Positions 46,265-55,687 of a stretch of 64,000 nt of DNA are shown here, in pieces; the first letter of the stretch is position 1; each line of letters opens with the position of its first letter. Location: positions 4,256,001 through 4,320,000 of the forward strand of contig NZ_CP080524.1 in the NCBI RefSeq assembly GCF_024746795.1, given 5' to 3'. The notes beneath the pieces were generated by a model, which was not told the origin of the DNA, searched no databases, and saw nothing but the letters and a program-made list of their open reading frames with translations. A program made the translations under genes and the position numbers. This DNA is from Mesorhizobium sp. AR10 (GTDB lineage: Bacteria > Pseudomonadota > Alphaproteobacteria > Rhizobiales > Rhizobiaceae).

Positions 46265-46286
46265 GGTCGTGGAAAAATCCACGACC
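46265..46286 (-). terminator. Stem-loop between urtA and urtB
   Basis: GGTCGTGGA and TCCACGACC form a perfect 9-bp stem with loop AAAA, beginning 17 nt after the urtA stop. There is no clear T-run on the minus strand, so it is more likely a partial terminator or RNA stabiliser that favours urtA over the rest of the operon. Confidence 0.65.
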
Positions 46287-46302
46287 GTCAGACCCGGGAG
46301 GA

Positions 46303-47613
46303 TCAGTTGGTTCCCTTGCCGCCGCACTTGCCGGTGGCAACATTGAAGTTGCCGCAGGACAGAGGCGCGCGCCAATCGGAGATCAGGTCCTTCGAATCCG
46401 GCAGGAAGTCGGACCACTCGTCGCCCATGACCAGGCCCGGCGTCTGCGAGACGGTCTCGAACTGTCCGTCGGCCTGGATTTCGCCGATCAGCACCGGCTT
46501 GGTGATGTGGTGGTTCGGCATCATGGTTGAATAACCACCGGTCAAATTGGGCACGGAGACACCGATCATGGCGTCGATGACCTTGTCCGGATCGGTGGTG
46601 CCGGCCTTCTCAACCGCTTTCACCCACATGTTGAAGCCGATGTAGTGGGCTTCCATCGGGTCGTTGGTGGTGCGCTTGTCGTTTTTGATGAACTTGTGCC
46701 AGTCGGCGATGAATTTCTTGTTCTCGGGCGTGTCGACGCTCTCGAAATAGTTCCAGGCGGCGAGATGGCCGACCAGCGGAGCGGTGTCGAGACCGGCAAG
46801 CTCTTCCTCACCGACCGAGAAGGCCATGACCGGGATGTCCTCGGCCTTGATGCCCTGGTTGCCGAGTTCCTTGTAGAACGGCACGTTGGCGTCGCCATTG
46901 ACGGTCGACACGACGGCGGTCTTCTTGCCGGCCGAACCGAACTTCTTGATCGCCGAGACCTCGGTCTGCCAATCGGAGAAGCCGAACGGCGTGTAGTTGA
47001 CCATGATGTCTTCCGCGGCGACGCCCTTAGCCTTCAGATAGGCCTCCAGGATCTTGTTGGTGGTGCGCGGATAGACGTAGTCGGTGCCTTCGAGCACCCA
47101 GCGCTTCACCGAGCCGCCGTCCTCGCTCATTAGGTAGTCGACGGCCGGTATGGCCTGCTGGTTCGGCGCCGCACCGGTGTAGAACACGTTGCGCTCGCTT
47201 TCCTCGCCCTCATACTGGACGGGATAGAAGAGGATGTTGTCGAGCTCGGAAAACACCGGCAGCACCGATTTGCGCGACACCGACGTCCAGCAGCCGAATA
47301 CCGCCGCAACCTTGTCCTTGGAGATCAGCTCGCGCGCCTTTTCGGCGAACAGCGGCCAGTTGGAAGCTGGATCGACGACGACCGCCTCGAGCTTCTTGCC
47401 GAGCAGGCCGCCTTTGGCGTTCTGCTCGTCGATGAGCATCAGCATGGCGTCCTTCAGCGTCGTTTCCGAGATCGCCATGGTCCCCGACAGCGAATGGAGA
47501 ATGCCGACCTTGATTGTGTCGTCAGCTGCCTTGGCCGGAACGGACGTCAACAGGCCCGCCGCGACCACGCTTGCCGAAAACATCTTTGTTATTGTCGAGA
47601 AACTACCCCTCAT
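46303..47613 (-). CDS. urtA: Urea ABC transporter substrate-binding protein UrtA
   Basis: This 436-residue type I periplasmic binding protein has a signal peptide (cleavage after PAKA near residue 28). It begins DDTIKVGILHSLSGTMAISETTLKDAMLMLIDEQNAKGGLLGKK, typical of UrtA (a FmdD/AmiC relative). GCWTSVSRKSVLPVFSELDNILFYPVQYEGEE and ENKKFIADWHKF are also conserved. It captures urea or short amides in the periplasm. A consensus sigma-54 promoter lies 47 bp upstream, implying nitrogen control. Confidence 0.95.
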   Translation of the reverse strand: MRGSFSTITKMFSASVVAAGLLTSVPAKAADDTIKVGILHSLSGTMAISETTLKDAMLMLIDEQNAKGGLLGKKLEAVVVDPASNWPLFAEKARELISKDKVAAVFGCWTSVSRKSVLPVFSELDNILFYPVQYEGEESERNVFYTGAAPNQQAIPAVDYLMSEDGGSVKRWVLEGTDYVYPRTTNKILEAYLKAKGVAAEDIMVNYTPFGFSDWQTEVSAIKKFGSAGKKTAVVSTVNGDANVPFYKELGNQGIKAEDIPVMAFSVGEEELAGLDTAPLVGHLAAWNYFESVDTPENKKFIADWHKFIKNDKRTTNDPMEAHYIGFNMWVKAVEKAGTTDPDKVIDAMIGVSVPNLTGGYSTMMPNHHITKPVLIGEIQADGQFETVSQTPGLVMGDEWSDFLPDSKDLISDWRAPLSCGNFNVATGKCGGKGTN

Positions 47614-47659
47614 ATTTGTGCACTCCCAAGCTGGTTTGATTGCATCGCAAACAGACTAT

Positions 47660-47674
47660 GCAACGGCTGTGCCA
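47660..47674 (-). promoter_or_regulatory. Sigma-54 (-24/-12) promoter of urtABCDE
   Basis: On the minus strand TTGGCAC-A-GCCG-TTGCA matches the RpoN consensus YTGGCACR-N4-TTGCW at every fixed base. The -12 element is 47 bp upstream of the urtA start, placing transcription start near 47648. An activator such as NtrC is expected upstream, but I found no convincing NtrC box. Confidence 0.85.
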
Positions 47675-47738
47675 ACCGCCGGAGTTGCGTCGGGAACGCC
47701 AGGATAGTCCAATATTATCAGATGGTTATTATATTAGC

Positions 47739-47757
47739 CGCCAAAGATAGGTTGGCG
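47739..47757. promoter_or_regulatory. CGCCAA-N7-TTGGCG inverted repeat upstream of urtA promoter
   Basis: A perfect 6-bp inverted repeat around a 7-bp centre lies 65 bp upstream of the sigma-54 promoter, a plausible distance for an activator site. It does not match the NtrC consensus TGCACC-N5-GGTGCA, so its binder is unknown. The rest of the 47675-47931 gap is AT-richer and shows nothing else. Confidence 0.35.
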
Positions 47758-47931
47758 ACGAAAAGCGCTGGTTAAAATTTGATTGAGAAAAAATTACGCA
47801 CTCCTGCCTAATTTTCACCCAAATACCACAATTGCCTAAATTTTGATCTGCCTTGCATCGGTGAATCGGTGACGGCACCCATTGCGGCCACGCGGGAAAA
47901 TAGGGCAAATTCGACCCAAACGAGCGACGAT

Positions 47932-48327
47932 ATGGCACCGAGGTTTTCTTCCATTCTCAGCATTGTGCTTCTGCTTGCAGCCACCGGTGGAGCACGCGCC
48001 GACTTCACCGACGGCAAGCTGCCGGACGGGACCTATCATTGCGAAGTCTATTTGCTTGGCATGTTCCTCAGCCTTGGCGACATCACCATCAAGGGCAACG
48101 TCTACAGCGGGCCGGTGACGTTTGGGACCGCTCCGCAGGGCTACAACTACCAGATGGATGCAAATGGCGTCGTGACCTGGCTGGGGCCGCTGGGTGGCTA
48201 CACCGCTGGCGGCAACAGCCTGTCGCTGACGCAGGCCACACTGGACGGCCAGACCAGCCCTTCCTTCGACATCATCATGAAGCAGCCCGACGGCGCCTTT
48301 ACCGCGTCGACCTGCACGAAACGTTGA
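47932..48327 (+). CDS. Small exported hypothetical protein
   Basis: This 131-residue protein starts at ATG 47932 (MAPRFSS). A signal peptide (ILSIVLLLAATGGARA, cleavage near residue 24) is followed by a Gly-rich beta-type mature part (LPDGTYHCEVYLLGMFLSLGDITIKGNVYSGP, TFGTAPQGYNYQMDANGVVTWLGPLGG) with two Cys that may pair. I do not recognise a domain. It is divergent from urtA and convergent with deoD. Confidence 0.75.
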   Translation: MAPRFSSILSIVLLLAATGGARADFTDGKLPDGTYHCEVYLLGMFLSLGDITIKGNVYSGPVTFGTAPQGYNYQMDANGVVTWLGPLGGYTAGGNSLSLTQATLDGQTSPSFDIIMKQPDGAFTASTCTKR

Positions 48328-48357
48328 TACGCATCGAGAAAGCGCGGAACAGGTCGC

Positions 48358-49068
48358 CTAGCCGTCGGCCGCAACATCGAGCGCCAGACGGGTCATATCG
48401 GTAAAAAGCGCCTGACGTTCGGAATACTCCGTTTGCTCGCCGGTCACGACATTGTCGACGACATTCAGGAGCGACAGGGCCCGGGCGCCGAACTGCGCCG
48501 AGATACGATAGAGCGCGCTGGTTTCCATATCCACCGCGAGCGCACCAAGCGCCTGCGCTTCGGCAAAGCGGGCGCGGCCCTCGGGATGATAGAATATGTC
48601 GCTGCTGACCGTCAGCCCGGCACGATGTTCGATGCCGAGTTCGGCGGCTCGCGCGAGCGCCTGGGCCAGCAGCTTGGGATCAGGCCCCGCGGCAGCGTCG
48701 TAGAGCCCAAACACCTGACCGCTCTGGGCGCTTTCAGCCCGCACCGATTGCGAGATGACAAGGCTGCGCAGTTTCACGCTGTCGGTCAAAGCGCCACAGG
48801 TGCCGGTGCGGATCAGCGTGGTGGCGCCGTAGTAATCCAGCAATTCATGCGCGTAGATCAGGAATGACGGGACGCCGATGCCCGTTGCCTGGATGCTGAC
48901 AGGCTGTCCGCGAAACAGGCCGGTGAAGCCCAGCGCACCCCTTCGCTGGTTGACGCAACGCGGCGCCTCCAGGAAGGTCTTTGCCATCCATTCGGCGCGC
49001 TGTGGATCGCCCGGCAACAACACGGTTGCGGCATAGTCACCCTTGGCTGCCTCGTTGTGCGGCGTCAC
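48358..49068 (-). CDS. deoD: DeoD-type purine nucleoside phosphorylase
   Basis: DeoD cleaves purine nucleosides with phosphate, giving the base and (deoxy)ribose 1-phosphate. It has 236 residues from GTG 49068, which has GGGAG six bases upstream and gives MTPHNEAAKGDYA, the family start; the longer ATG frame to 49113 lacks support. LLPGDPQRAEWMAKTFLE, GFTGLFRGQPVSIQATGIGVPS, RTGTCGAL and VDMETSALYRISAQFGARAL match family motifs. It is transcribed toward the small exported-protein gene. Confidence 0.93.
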   Translation of the reverse strand: MTPHNEAAKGDYAATVLLPGDPQRAEWMAKTFLEAPRCVNQRRGALGFTGLFRGQPVSIQATGIGVPSFLIYAHELLDYYGATTLIRTGTCGALTDSVKLRSLVISQSVRAESAQSGQVFGLYDAAAGPDPKLLAQALARAAELGIEHRAGLTVSSDIFYHPEGRARFAEAQALGALAVDMETSALYRISAQFGARALSLLNVVDNVVTGEQTEYSERQALFTDMTRLALDVAADG

Positions 49069-49324
49069 GGCATGCTCCCCAAAAGACCCGCCGCGTTTTA
49101 ACACCGCAATCATGGCAAGCTCGCGTCGATGCGCAAGCGGCGATTGCGAAGCTCCAGTGGCCGGACCCCACTGAGATGGTCGGACGGTTCGCTCTCCGGC
49201 ACCGCCCGTGTAAACGGCCCATCATGGGTGTCTGTGAGATCAATCACATTCAGGCGACGCGCTTTAGGTATTGCTTTGCGCGTGCCGTTGCCCCGAAACG
49301 CTTCGAACTTTTGGGCGGCACGCT

Positions 49325-51898
49325 TTAGGATTCCAGCACATCCTTGACGATCGTGGCCAATTGCTTGAGCGAAAACGGCTTTGGCAGGAAGCCAAACTGC
49401 GCGTCGGCCGGCAGGTTTCTGGCAAACGCGTCCTCGGCATAGCCGGAAACGAAGACGAACTTGATGTCGGGTTGGCGCTTGCGCAATTCGCCAAGCAGCG
49501 TCGGCCCATCCATTTCCGGCATCACCACGTCGGAAACGACGATGTCGACCTTGCCGCCGAGCGCTTCGAACACTTCAAGCGCCTCGACGCCCGAGGATGC
49601 TTCATGGACGGTGTAGCCGCGCGACGTCAGTGCCCGCATGCCGCCCATGCGCACGGCATCCTCATCCTCGACGAGCAGCACCGTGGCCGATCCCGACAAA
49701 TCCTTGGCCGCGTCGGCGATTTTCGCGGGTGCCGCCGGCGCATCGCTGGGATCGCCGGCCTTCTTCGCTTCTGCAATGTGGCGCGGCAGGAAGATGCGGA
49801 AGGTGGATCCCTTGTCGACTTCGGAATCGCAGAAGATGAAGCCGCCGGTCTGCTTGATGATGCCGTAGACCATGGAAAGACCAAGGCCGGTGCCCTTGCC
49901 GACTTCCTTGGTGGTGAAGAAGGGCTCGAATATCTTCTTCAGCACATCGGGCGCGATGCCGCTGCCGGTATCCTCGACCTCGACCACCACATAGTCCGCC
50001 GGCACCAGTTCGCGGTAGGAAAAGGTCTTGCACTCGTCCGCCGTCACGTTGCGGGTGCGCACGGTGAGGTCGCCACCGGCCGGCATCGCATCGCGCGCGT
50101 TGACGGCCAGGTTGACCACCACCTGCTCGAACTGCCCGATATCGACCTTGACCGGCCACAGGTCGCGGCCATGATCGACCTTCAGCTTGATGTCGTTGCC
50201 GACCAGACGGGCAAGCAGCATCCTGAGATCGGCGAGCACGTCGGTCAGGTTGAGCACCTCCGGCCGCAACGTCTGCTTGCGCGAGAAAGCCAGCAGCTGC
50301 CGCACCAGCGAAGCCGCCCGGTTGGCATTCTGCTTGATGTTCATGATGTCCGGGAAGGACGGGTCCGACGGACGGTGATTGGTCAACAGCAGGTCCGACG
50401 CCATGATGATGGCGGTCAGCACGTTGTTGAAGTCATGCGCGATGCCGCCGGCAAGCTGGCCAACCGCCTGCATCTTCTGGCTCTGCGCCATCTGGCCCTC
50501 GAGCGCCTTCTGCTCGGTGGTTTCGACGGCGTAGACGATGGCCGACTCTTCGGCGCCCTCGCCCCCGGTGCCGTCGGCGACCGCATTGACGTAGAAGCGT
50601 ATATGCCGATCCTCATTGCCGGGCAGCAAGGTGTCGATCGGCTCGATGTCGGCTTGCCGCTGCCGCGCCTTTTCGAAAGCCGCGGCAAAAGCCGGCCGGT
50701 CGCGCTCGTGGATCACCGTATCCAGCCGCACGCGGCGGTCGACCGCGTCGCCGTCGACGACGGAGGAAAACAGCGACAGGAAAGGCGCGTTGGTGCGCAG
50801 GATGCGCCCGCTCTTGTCGACGGCGGCAATCGCCATCGGCGTCGAATTGAAGAAGCGGGTGAAGCGAACCTCGGAGGCACGAAGATCGGCGGAAGCGTCC
50901 TCGCCCTGCGTGCGGTTGAGCACGATGGTGCGGGTCGGGCCGTTGACGCCTTCGCGGCTGGCCGAAACACGGTGCATGAAGCGCACCGGCAGCGCCTCGC
51001 CCTTCGTTGTCGTCAAATCGAGATCGATGACCGCATTGCGGGTGGTGCCGGGATCGGCCTTGACCGAGCGGACGAGGGCCATGCCGTCGCCGGCAACGAT
51101 CTCCGGCAACGCGACGGCGCCGGGCGTGAAGCTGGCTAGGTCTATACCCAGCCACTCCGCAAGCGTGGCGTTGATATAGGTGACGCGGCCCTCCTGGTCG
51201 GCCGAAAAGAAGCCGGCCGGCGCATGGTCGAGATGATCGATGGCCTTTTGCAGATCAAGAAAGAAGCGCTCCTGCTCGGCCCGTTCCTGCGAGATGTCGG
51301 CAAGCTGCCAGGCAAGCAAAGGCAGACGTTGGCCGGGAACATTGAAAGCGCGAGCACGGGCGCGATACCAGCGCGCACCGGGTTCGGCGCCGGGTCGAAT
51401 GGACTGCGCAAGCCGAAACTCGCCATCGCCCGGCTGGCCGTCGCGCAGGCCGGACGCCAGCCGGTATATGGTCACCGAGGCCTCGGGGACGTCCGACAGC
51501 AGCCCTTCGACCGTCTTGAGGTCCGTCGCCGACGCTGCACCGGTCATGTCGGCATAGGCCCGGTTGGCGTAGACGACACGGCCCTTGGTGTCGGTGACGA
51601 GCAGGCCCTGCGACATCGAATCGACGAAGGCTTTCGACAGTTCGTCGCTCGTCGAGCGCGGTGCGATCTGCACGAAACCGATCGCGGTGGCAAACAGGAA
51701 GCCGACCCCGATCATCGCCAGCACGCCAAGCATTCCCAGCAGGAAGGGATCGCCAAGACGTTCGCGGAAAAGGCCGAAAACGATCGCCGCCCCGGTCAGA
51801 ACGACGATGAAGACGATGAGCCGGGTAACCGCACCGGGTCGTGTATTCTGGTCGACGATAGGTACCGGATAGAAATCGCCGCGCGTTTCCTTGGCCAT
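49325..51898 (-). CDS. cckA: Hybrid histidine kinase CckA
   Basis: CckA phosphorylates ChpT and thereby CtrA, controlling the alphaproteobacterial cell cycle. The 857-residue protein has two N-terminal membrane helices (residues about 25-75), PAS-like regions (about 90-200, 215-330, 340-460), and a HisKA domain with His488 in [16 protein letters not shown] HATPase domain follows ([35 protein letters not shown]), then a receiver domain with phospho-acceptor Asp790 in [12 protein letters not shown]. Length and architecture fit rhizobial CckA. It is divergent from the FliO-like gene. Confidence 0.95.
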   Translation of the reverse strand: MAKETRGDFYPVPIVDQNTRPGAVTRLIVFIVVLTGAAIVFGLFRERLGDPFLLGMLGVLAMIGVGFLFATAIGFVQIAPRSTSDELSKAFVDSMSQGLLVTDTKGRVVYANRAYADMTGAASATDLKTVEGLLSDVPEASVTIYRLASGLRDGQPGDGEFRLAQSIRPGAEPGARWYRARARAFNVPGQRLPLLAWQLADISQERAEQERFFLDLQKAIDHLDHAPAGFFSADQEGRVTYINATLAEWLGIDLASFTPGAVALPEIVAGDGMALVRSVKADPGTTRNAVIDLDLTTTKGEALPVRFMHRVSASREGVNGPTRTIVLNRTQGEDASADLRASEVRFTRFFNSTPMAIAAVDKSGRILRTNAPFLSLFSSVVDGDAVDRRVRLDTVIHERDRPAFAAAFEKARQRQADIEPIDTLLPGNEDRHIRFYVNAVADGTGGEGAEESAIVYAVETTEQKALEGQMAQSQKMQAVGQLAGGIAHDFNNVLTAIIMASDLLLTNHRPSDPSFPDIMNIKQNANRAASLVRQLLAFSRKQTLRPEVLNLTDVLADLRMLLARLVGNDIKLKVDHGRDLWPVKVDIGQFEQVVVNLAVNARDAMPAGGDLTVRTRNVTADECKTFSYRELVPADYVVVEVEDTGSGIAPDVLKKIFEPFFTTKEVGKGTGLGLSMVYGIIKQTGGFIFCDSEVDKGSTFRIFLPRHIAEAKKAGDPSDAPAAPAKIADAAKDLSGSATVLLVEDEDAVRMGGMRALTSRGYTVHEASSGVEALEVFEALGGKVDIVVSDVVMPEMDGPTLLGELRKRQPDIKFVFVSGYAEDAFARNLPADAQFGFLPKPFSLKQLATIVKDVLES

Positions 51899-52114
51899 GT
51901 GCCCCCTGCTCTTGAATTCCGGTGTTCCGGCGCGTGCCCGGTTGAATCACATTCTCAGTGCCCGGAAAAGGCCCCGGCGGCAAATGTCCGATAAAAATGA
52001 CGCCATTCGGCTCATAGTGTTTCAAGCTGTTCACTAAGCGTGAAACGCAACTTGCGGTCGCCCTCCGCAACAGTCTAGTGTCGCGTCTCTTCTAAAGTCG
52101 ATTTGGGGGCACCG

Positions 52115-52822
52115 ATGCTGCAGTGGCTGGATAGCGTGGCGGGTCCTGGATATGCCGCGGCAATCCTGTGGACGTTTGCCGCGCTTGTCTTGCTGGTCAT
52201 CGTCCTCGTAATCATCAAGCTTGTCCGCAATCTGACCTTCGGAACATTCGTCGCCGGCGGCAGAAACCGCAAGACGCGACTGGCCGTCATGGATGCCACC
52301 GCCGTCGACAGCCACCGCCGGCTGGTGCTGGTGCGTCGCGACGACATCGAACATTTGTTGCTGATCGGTGGCCCGACCGATGTCGTCGTCGAGCGCGACA
52401 TCAGGCTGTCGGCGTCGCGCCGCCCGGCGCTGACCGGAGACGCCGGCCAGCAGCAGGCGCCGCGGCCGCGCGCGCCGCAAGCCGCTGCTGCAGCGCCGGT
52501 CAGGCAGGCGCAGCCACCGCATCCAGTGGCCCAGACCCCTGCTCGGCCTCGTCCGGCAACGCCGGCGCCAAAGCCGACCGTGCAAAGCTATCAGTCAACC
52601 AACGTTACCCCGCTGCCTGCCTATGGCTCCGCCAACGCCAATGCCGTTCGACATGCGCCGCCGCCGGCAAGACGCGATTCCATTGACGATGCGCTGATTC
52701 AGGAGCTTGAAGTTTCGCTCGACGATTCGAGCACCAACAAATCGGCAGCCAAGGCGCCGCCCTCTCTCGATGACGAGATGACGAAGCTTCTCGGCGAACT
52801 CTCCAGCCAGAAACGCAGCTAG
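52115..52822 (+). CDS. FliO-like single-pass membrane protein
   Basis: This 235-residue protein starts at ATG 52115 with GGGGG six bases upstream. One membrane helix (AAILWTFAALVLLVIVLVIIKLV) is followed by a FliO-like beta region (residues about 40-95, RLAVMDATAVDSHRRLVLVRRDDIEHLLLIGGPTDVVVE). A long Pro/Ala-rich linker and an acidic C-terminal helix (DDALIQELEVSLDDSS) come next. FliO helps assemble the flagellar export gate, but no other flagellar gene is here; such stand-alone copies beside cckA are common in rhizobia and of unproved role. Confidence 0.8.
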   Translation: MLQWLDSVAGPGYAAAILWTFAALVLLVIVLVIIKLVRNLTFGTFVAGGRNRKTRLAVMDATAVDSHRRLVLVRRDDIEHLLLIGGPTDVVVERDIRLSASRRPALTGDAGQQQAPRPRAPQAAAAAPVRQAQPPHPVAQTPARPRPATPAPKPTVQSYQSTNVTPLPAYGSANANAVRHAPPPARRDSIDDALIQELEVSLDDSSTNKSAAKAPPSLDDEMTKLLGELSSQKRS

Positions 52823-52895
52823 AAAGCCTGTCGCGATCAGGCGTGAGCGGACAAACCAGGGAAAGCGCCGCCCAAACCCGCGCGGCTTGATAACA

Positions 52896-52921
52896 AAAAT
52901 GGCCGGAAAACCGGCCATTTT
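52896..52921. terminator. Bidirectional terminator between FliO-like gene and dksA
   Basis: AAAATGGCCGG and CCGGCCATTTT form a perfect 11-bp stem with loop AAAA. T-runs on both sides and its place between convergent stops (52822 plus, 52962 minus) support termination in both directions. Confidence 0.9.
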
Positions 52922-52961
52922 CAAAACCAATGTCGCCAAGTCGTTTGCTGCAGGTCTCGAC

Positions 52962-53378
52962 CTAGTCGTCGCGGTAGACTTTCTCGCGGCGCTCATGGCG
53001 CTCCTGCGCCTCGATCGACAAGGTCGCGATCGGACGCGCATCGAGCCGCTTCAGCGCGATCGGCTCGCCGGTTTCCTCGCAGTAGCCGTATGTGCCCTCA
53101 TCGATGCGCTGCAGGGCGGAATCGATTTTTGAAATGAGTTTTCGCTGGCGGTCGCGGGCGCGAAGCTCGATGGCGCGGTCGGTTTCCGAGGAGGCGCGAT
53201 CGGCGAGATCAGGATGGTTGGCGTTTTCCTGCTGCAGGATCTCGAGAGTTTCGCGCGCTTCGCGCAAGATGTCGGTCTTCCAAGTGACGAGCTTCAGGCG
53301 AAAGTAGGATTTCTGCCGTTCGTTCATGAACGGCTCGTCTTCGGAGGGTACGTAATCGGCGGCAACGATGGCGTTCAT
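52962..53378 (-). CDS. dksA: DksA-type RNA polymerase-binding regulator with one zinc-site cysteine
   Basis: DksA binds the RNA polymerase secondary channel and works with ppGpp. The 138-residue protein starts at ATG 53378 (GGGTGAG upstream; GTG 53387 is an alternative). Coiled-coil helices carry REARETLEILQQENANHPDLADRASSETDRA, including the DxxDxA-like tip. The zinc-finger region reads YGYCEETGEPIALKRLDARPIATLSIEAQE, so only one of four Cys is left. From family knowledge, some alphaproteobacterial DksA proteins are single-cysteine and still active. Confidence 0.93.
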   Translation of the reverse strand: MNAIVAADYVPSEDEPFMNERQKSYFRLKLVTWKTDILREARETLEILQQENANHPDLADRASSETDRAIELRARDRQRKLISKIDSALQRIDEGTYGYCEETGEPIALKRLDARPIATLSIEAQERHERREKVYRDD

Positions 53379-53616
53379 TCGACTCACCCAACAACCCCAA
53401 ATTTTCGCCTATATATTCGCGGACCGAAGGCTGCACAAGCGCAATCGGCGACAGCTTCACGCAATTGTTAATGTCCGACGAATAGCCCTCGGCCGCACCC
53501 TTTGTTTGAAGGGCGCGAGCGAATTCGCGCATGATTTGTTATGCTTGAGCGAAAGCGGCCATTGTGCACAAGGCCTTTCTCGTGGCTAATCCCATAGCGT
53601 CTTTGACGGGTTTTCG

Positions 53617-54144
53617 ATGCTTGGCACGAGCGAGGGATCGGTGAGCAGACTTTATCTGTTGAGGCATGCGAAGGCAGGATGGGCCCTGCCGGGCGTGCGC
53701 GATTTCGATCGTCCGCTCGATGCGTCCGGCCTCGCCGATGCCGAAGTGATGGGCGCGGCCATGCGGGTCCGCAACTACGTTCCCGACATCACGCTTTGCT
53801 CCAACGCCAAGCGGGCGCGCCAGACGCTGGAAGGCCTGGCCGGCCATACGGATACCGGCCGGGTGCTGTTTTTCGACACGCTCTACAGCGAAGATGCAGC
53901 CGGCTACCTCGCCATCATCCGCGGGAATGGCGGACCGGGTTCGCTGCTGGTCATCGGCCATAACCCGATGACGGAAGACCTGGCCATGGCGGTTTCGGGC
54001 GACGGCGAGGAGGCTGCCCGGGGAATGCTGAACCACGGTTTCCCCACCTCCGGGCTTGCGGTCGTGCGCTTCAACGGCAATCTTGCCGATGCCGCGCAAG
54101 GCACCGGCTATCTCGAAGCCTTCCTGACCCCCGCCGATCTCTGA
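53617..54144 (+). CDS. SixA-type histidine phosphatase
   Basis: This 175-residue histidine phosphatase family protein starts at ATG 53617, with GTG 53641 an attractive alternative because the family starts directly before LYLLRHAKAG. The RHA motif (Arg16-His17) holds the phosphate-accepting His; LCSNAKRARQTLEGL and LVIGHNPMTEDLAMAV carry the other phosphate-binding residues. Relatives dephosphorylate phosphohistidines or small phosphoesters. It is followed by the YcjX/YcjF pair 64 bp downstream. Confidence 0.88.
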   Translation: MLGTSEGSVSRLYLLRHAKAGWALPGVRDFDRPLDASGLADAEVMGAAMRVRNYVPDITLCSNAKRARQTLEGLAGHTDTGRVLFFDTLYSEDAAGYLAIIRGNGGPGSLLVIGHNPMTEDLAMAVSGDGEEAARGMLNHGFPTSGLAVVRFNGNLADAAQGTGYLEAFLTPADL

Positions 54145-54208
54145 CGCCATTTCAAACCTGGCTGCCAGAGCCTATATCGGAGCCTACCGAGGCCCGAGAG
54201 AACAGATT

Positions 54209-55687
54209 TTGGCATCATCGCTGACCACTTTCACCGACGAAGCGAGAATTGCCCTGGACACGCTGTCAGGGCGCGCTGCCGGGCTTTTTTCTCCATCGCT
54301 GCGGCTGGGGGTTACCGGACTTTCCCGCGCGGGCAAGACGGTGTTCATCTCGGCCTTTGTCCACAATCTGATCCATGGCGGGCGCCTGCCGCTGTTCGAG
54401 GCGCAAAGGTCGGGACGCATCGCCCGGGCTTTCCTCGAAGAACAGCCGGACGACGCCGTTCCCCGCTTCCAATACGAGGATCACATCGCGGCCCTGGTCG
54501 ACGACCGTGTCTGGCCGGATTCGACGCGGGCCATTTCCGAACTGCGGCTCACCATCGAATTCGAATCGGCCTCGGGCTGGAACCGCATGTTTTCGGCCGG
54601 CAAATTGTCGGTCGATATTGTCGACTATCCCGGCGAATGGCTGCTCGACCTGCCGCTGCTCGGCAAATCCTTCGCCGATTTTTCACGCGAGGCGTTCGAG
54701 ATGGCGACGCTGCCGGTGCGTGCCGACCTTTCGCAGGCGTGGCGGGCGCTTTCCGCCACAATCGACCCGAATGCCGATGCCGACGAGATGACGGCGCGCC
54801 GCCTTGCCGAGAGCTTTGCGGCCTATCTCAAGGCCTGCAAGCTCGACGAACGGGCGCTTTCGACCTTGCCTCCCGGCCGCTTCCTGATGCCCGGCGACCT
54901 CGAAGGCTCGCCGGCGCTGACCTTCGCGCCCTTGCAAATCCAGAACGGTCGGCGGCCGCGTTCAGGATCGCTGCAGGCGATGATGGAACGGCGCTACGAG
55001 GCCTACAAGACGCATGTCGTAAAGCCGTTCTTCCGCGAGCACATCACCCGTCTCGACCGCCAGATCGTGCTGATCGACGCCATGCAGGCCTTGAACGCCG
55101 GTCCGGGCGCGATGGCCGACCTGGAGCGTGCGGTCACCGAAATCCTTTCCTGTTTCCGCCCCGGCCGTGGCGGCTTCCTCACCGACCTGTTTTCACGGCG
55201 CATCGACCGCATATTGGTGGCCGCGACCAAGGCGGACCATCTGCATCACGAAAGCCACGACCGGCTGCAAGCGATCGTCCGGCGGCTTGCCGACCGCGCC
55301 GTCGCGCGGGCGAATTTCACCGGCGCCGACGTCGATGTCGTTGCCCTGGCGGCGGTGCGCGCGACCCGGGAAGGCACGGTCAAACAAGGCCGCGAAACGC
55401 TGCCGGTGATCATCGGCACGCCGTTGAGCGGTGAAAGGATCAATGGCGAAAAATTTGATGGCAACACAGAAACAGCCATATTTCCCGGTGACTTACCGGA
55501 GAAAATTGATGCCGTGTTCGAAGTCTCTGGACCAGATCACCGGCAGAACAACGACGATCCGGCGATCCGCTTCGTGCGCTTTCGGCCGCCAAAACTCGAA
55601 CGCACGGCTGAAGGCGTCACGCTGTCGCTGCCGCATATCAGGCTCGACCGTGCCCTGCAGTTCCTGATTGGAGATCATCTGGCATGA
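54209..55687 (+). CDS. YcjX-like P-loop GTPase
   Basis: This 492-residue DUF463/YcjX family protein starts at TTG 54209. Walker A GLSRAGKT lies at residues 37-44, DYPGEWLLDLPLLGKSF near residue 139 is the DxPG switch, and AATKADHLHHE is the TKxD-type base motif. FISAFVHNLIHGGRLPLFEAQRSGRI is characteristic. In enterobacteria ycjX and ycjF belong to the phage-shock (Psp) regulon. Its activity is poorly known. Its stop overlaps the next gene by 4 bp (ATGA). Confidence 0.9.
   Translation: MASSLTTFTDEARIALDTLSGRAAGLFSPSLRLGVTGLSRAGKTVFISAFVHNLIHGGRLPLFEAQRSGRIARAFLEEQPDDAVPRFQYEDHIAALVDDRVWPDSTRAISELRLTIEFESASGWNRMFSAGKLSVDIVDYPGEWLLDLPLLGKSFADFSREAFEMATLPVRADLSQAWRALSATIDPNADADEMTARRLAESFAAYLKACKLDERALSTLPPGRFLMPGDLEGSPALTFAPLQIQNGRRPRSGSLQAMMERRYEAYKTHVVKPFFREHITRLDRQIVLIDAMQALNAGPGAMADLERAVTEILSCFRPGRGGFLTDLFSRRIDRILVAATKADHLHHESHDRLQAIVRRLADRAVARANFTGADVDVVALAAVRATREGTVKQGRETLPVIIGTPLSGERINGEKFDGNTETAIFPGDLPEKIDAVFEVSGPDHRQNNDDPAIRFVRFRPPKLERTAEGVTLSLPHIRLDRALQFLIGDHLA

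Noticed and set aside
47614..47640. TGCAC near the urtA start as NtrC site
   Set aside because: Only one half-site is present and it lies downstream of the expected transcription start.
49271..51139. 622-codon open frame opposite cckA
   Set aside because: Same pattern of antisense frame; no ribosome site or known domain.
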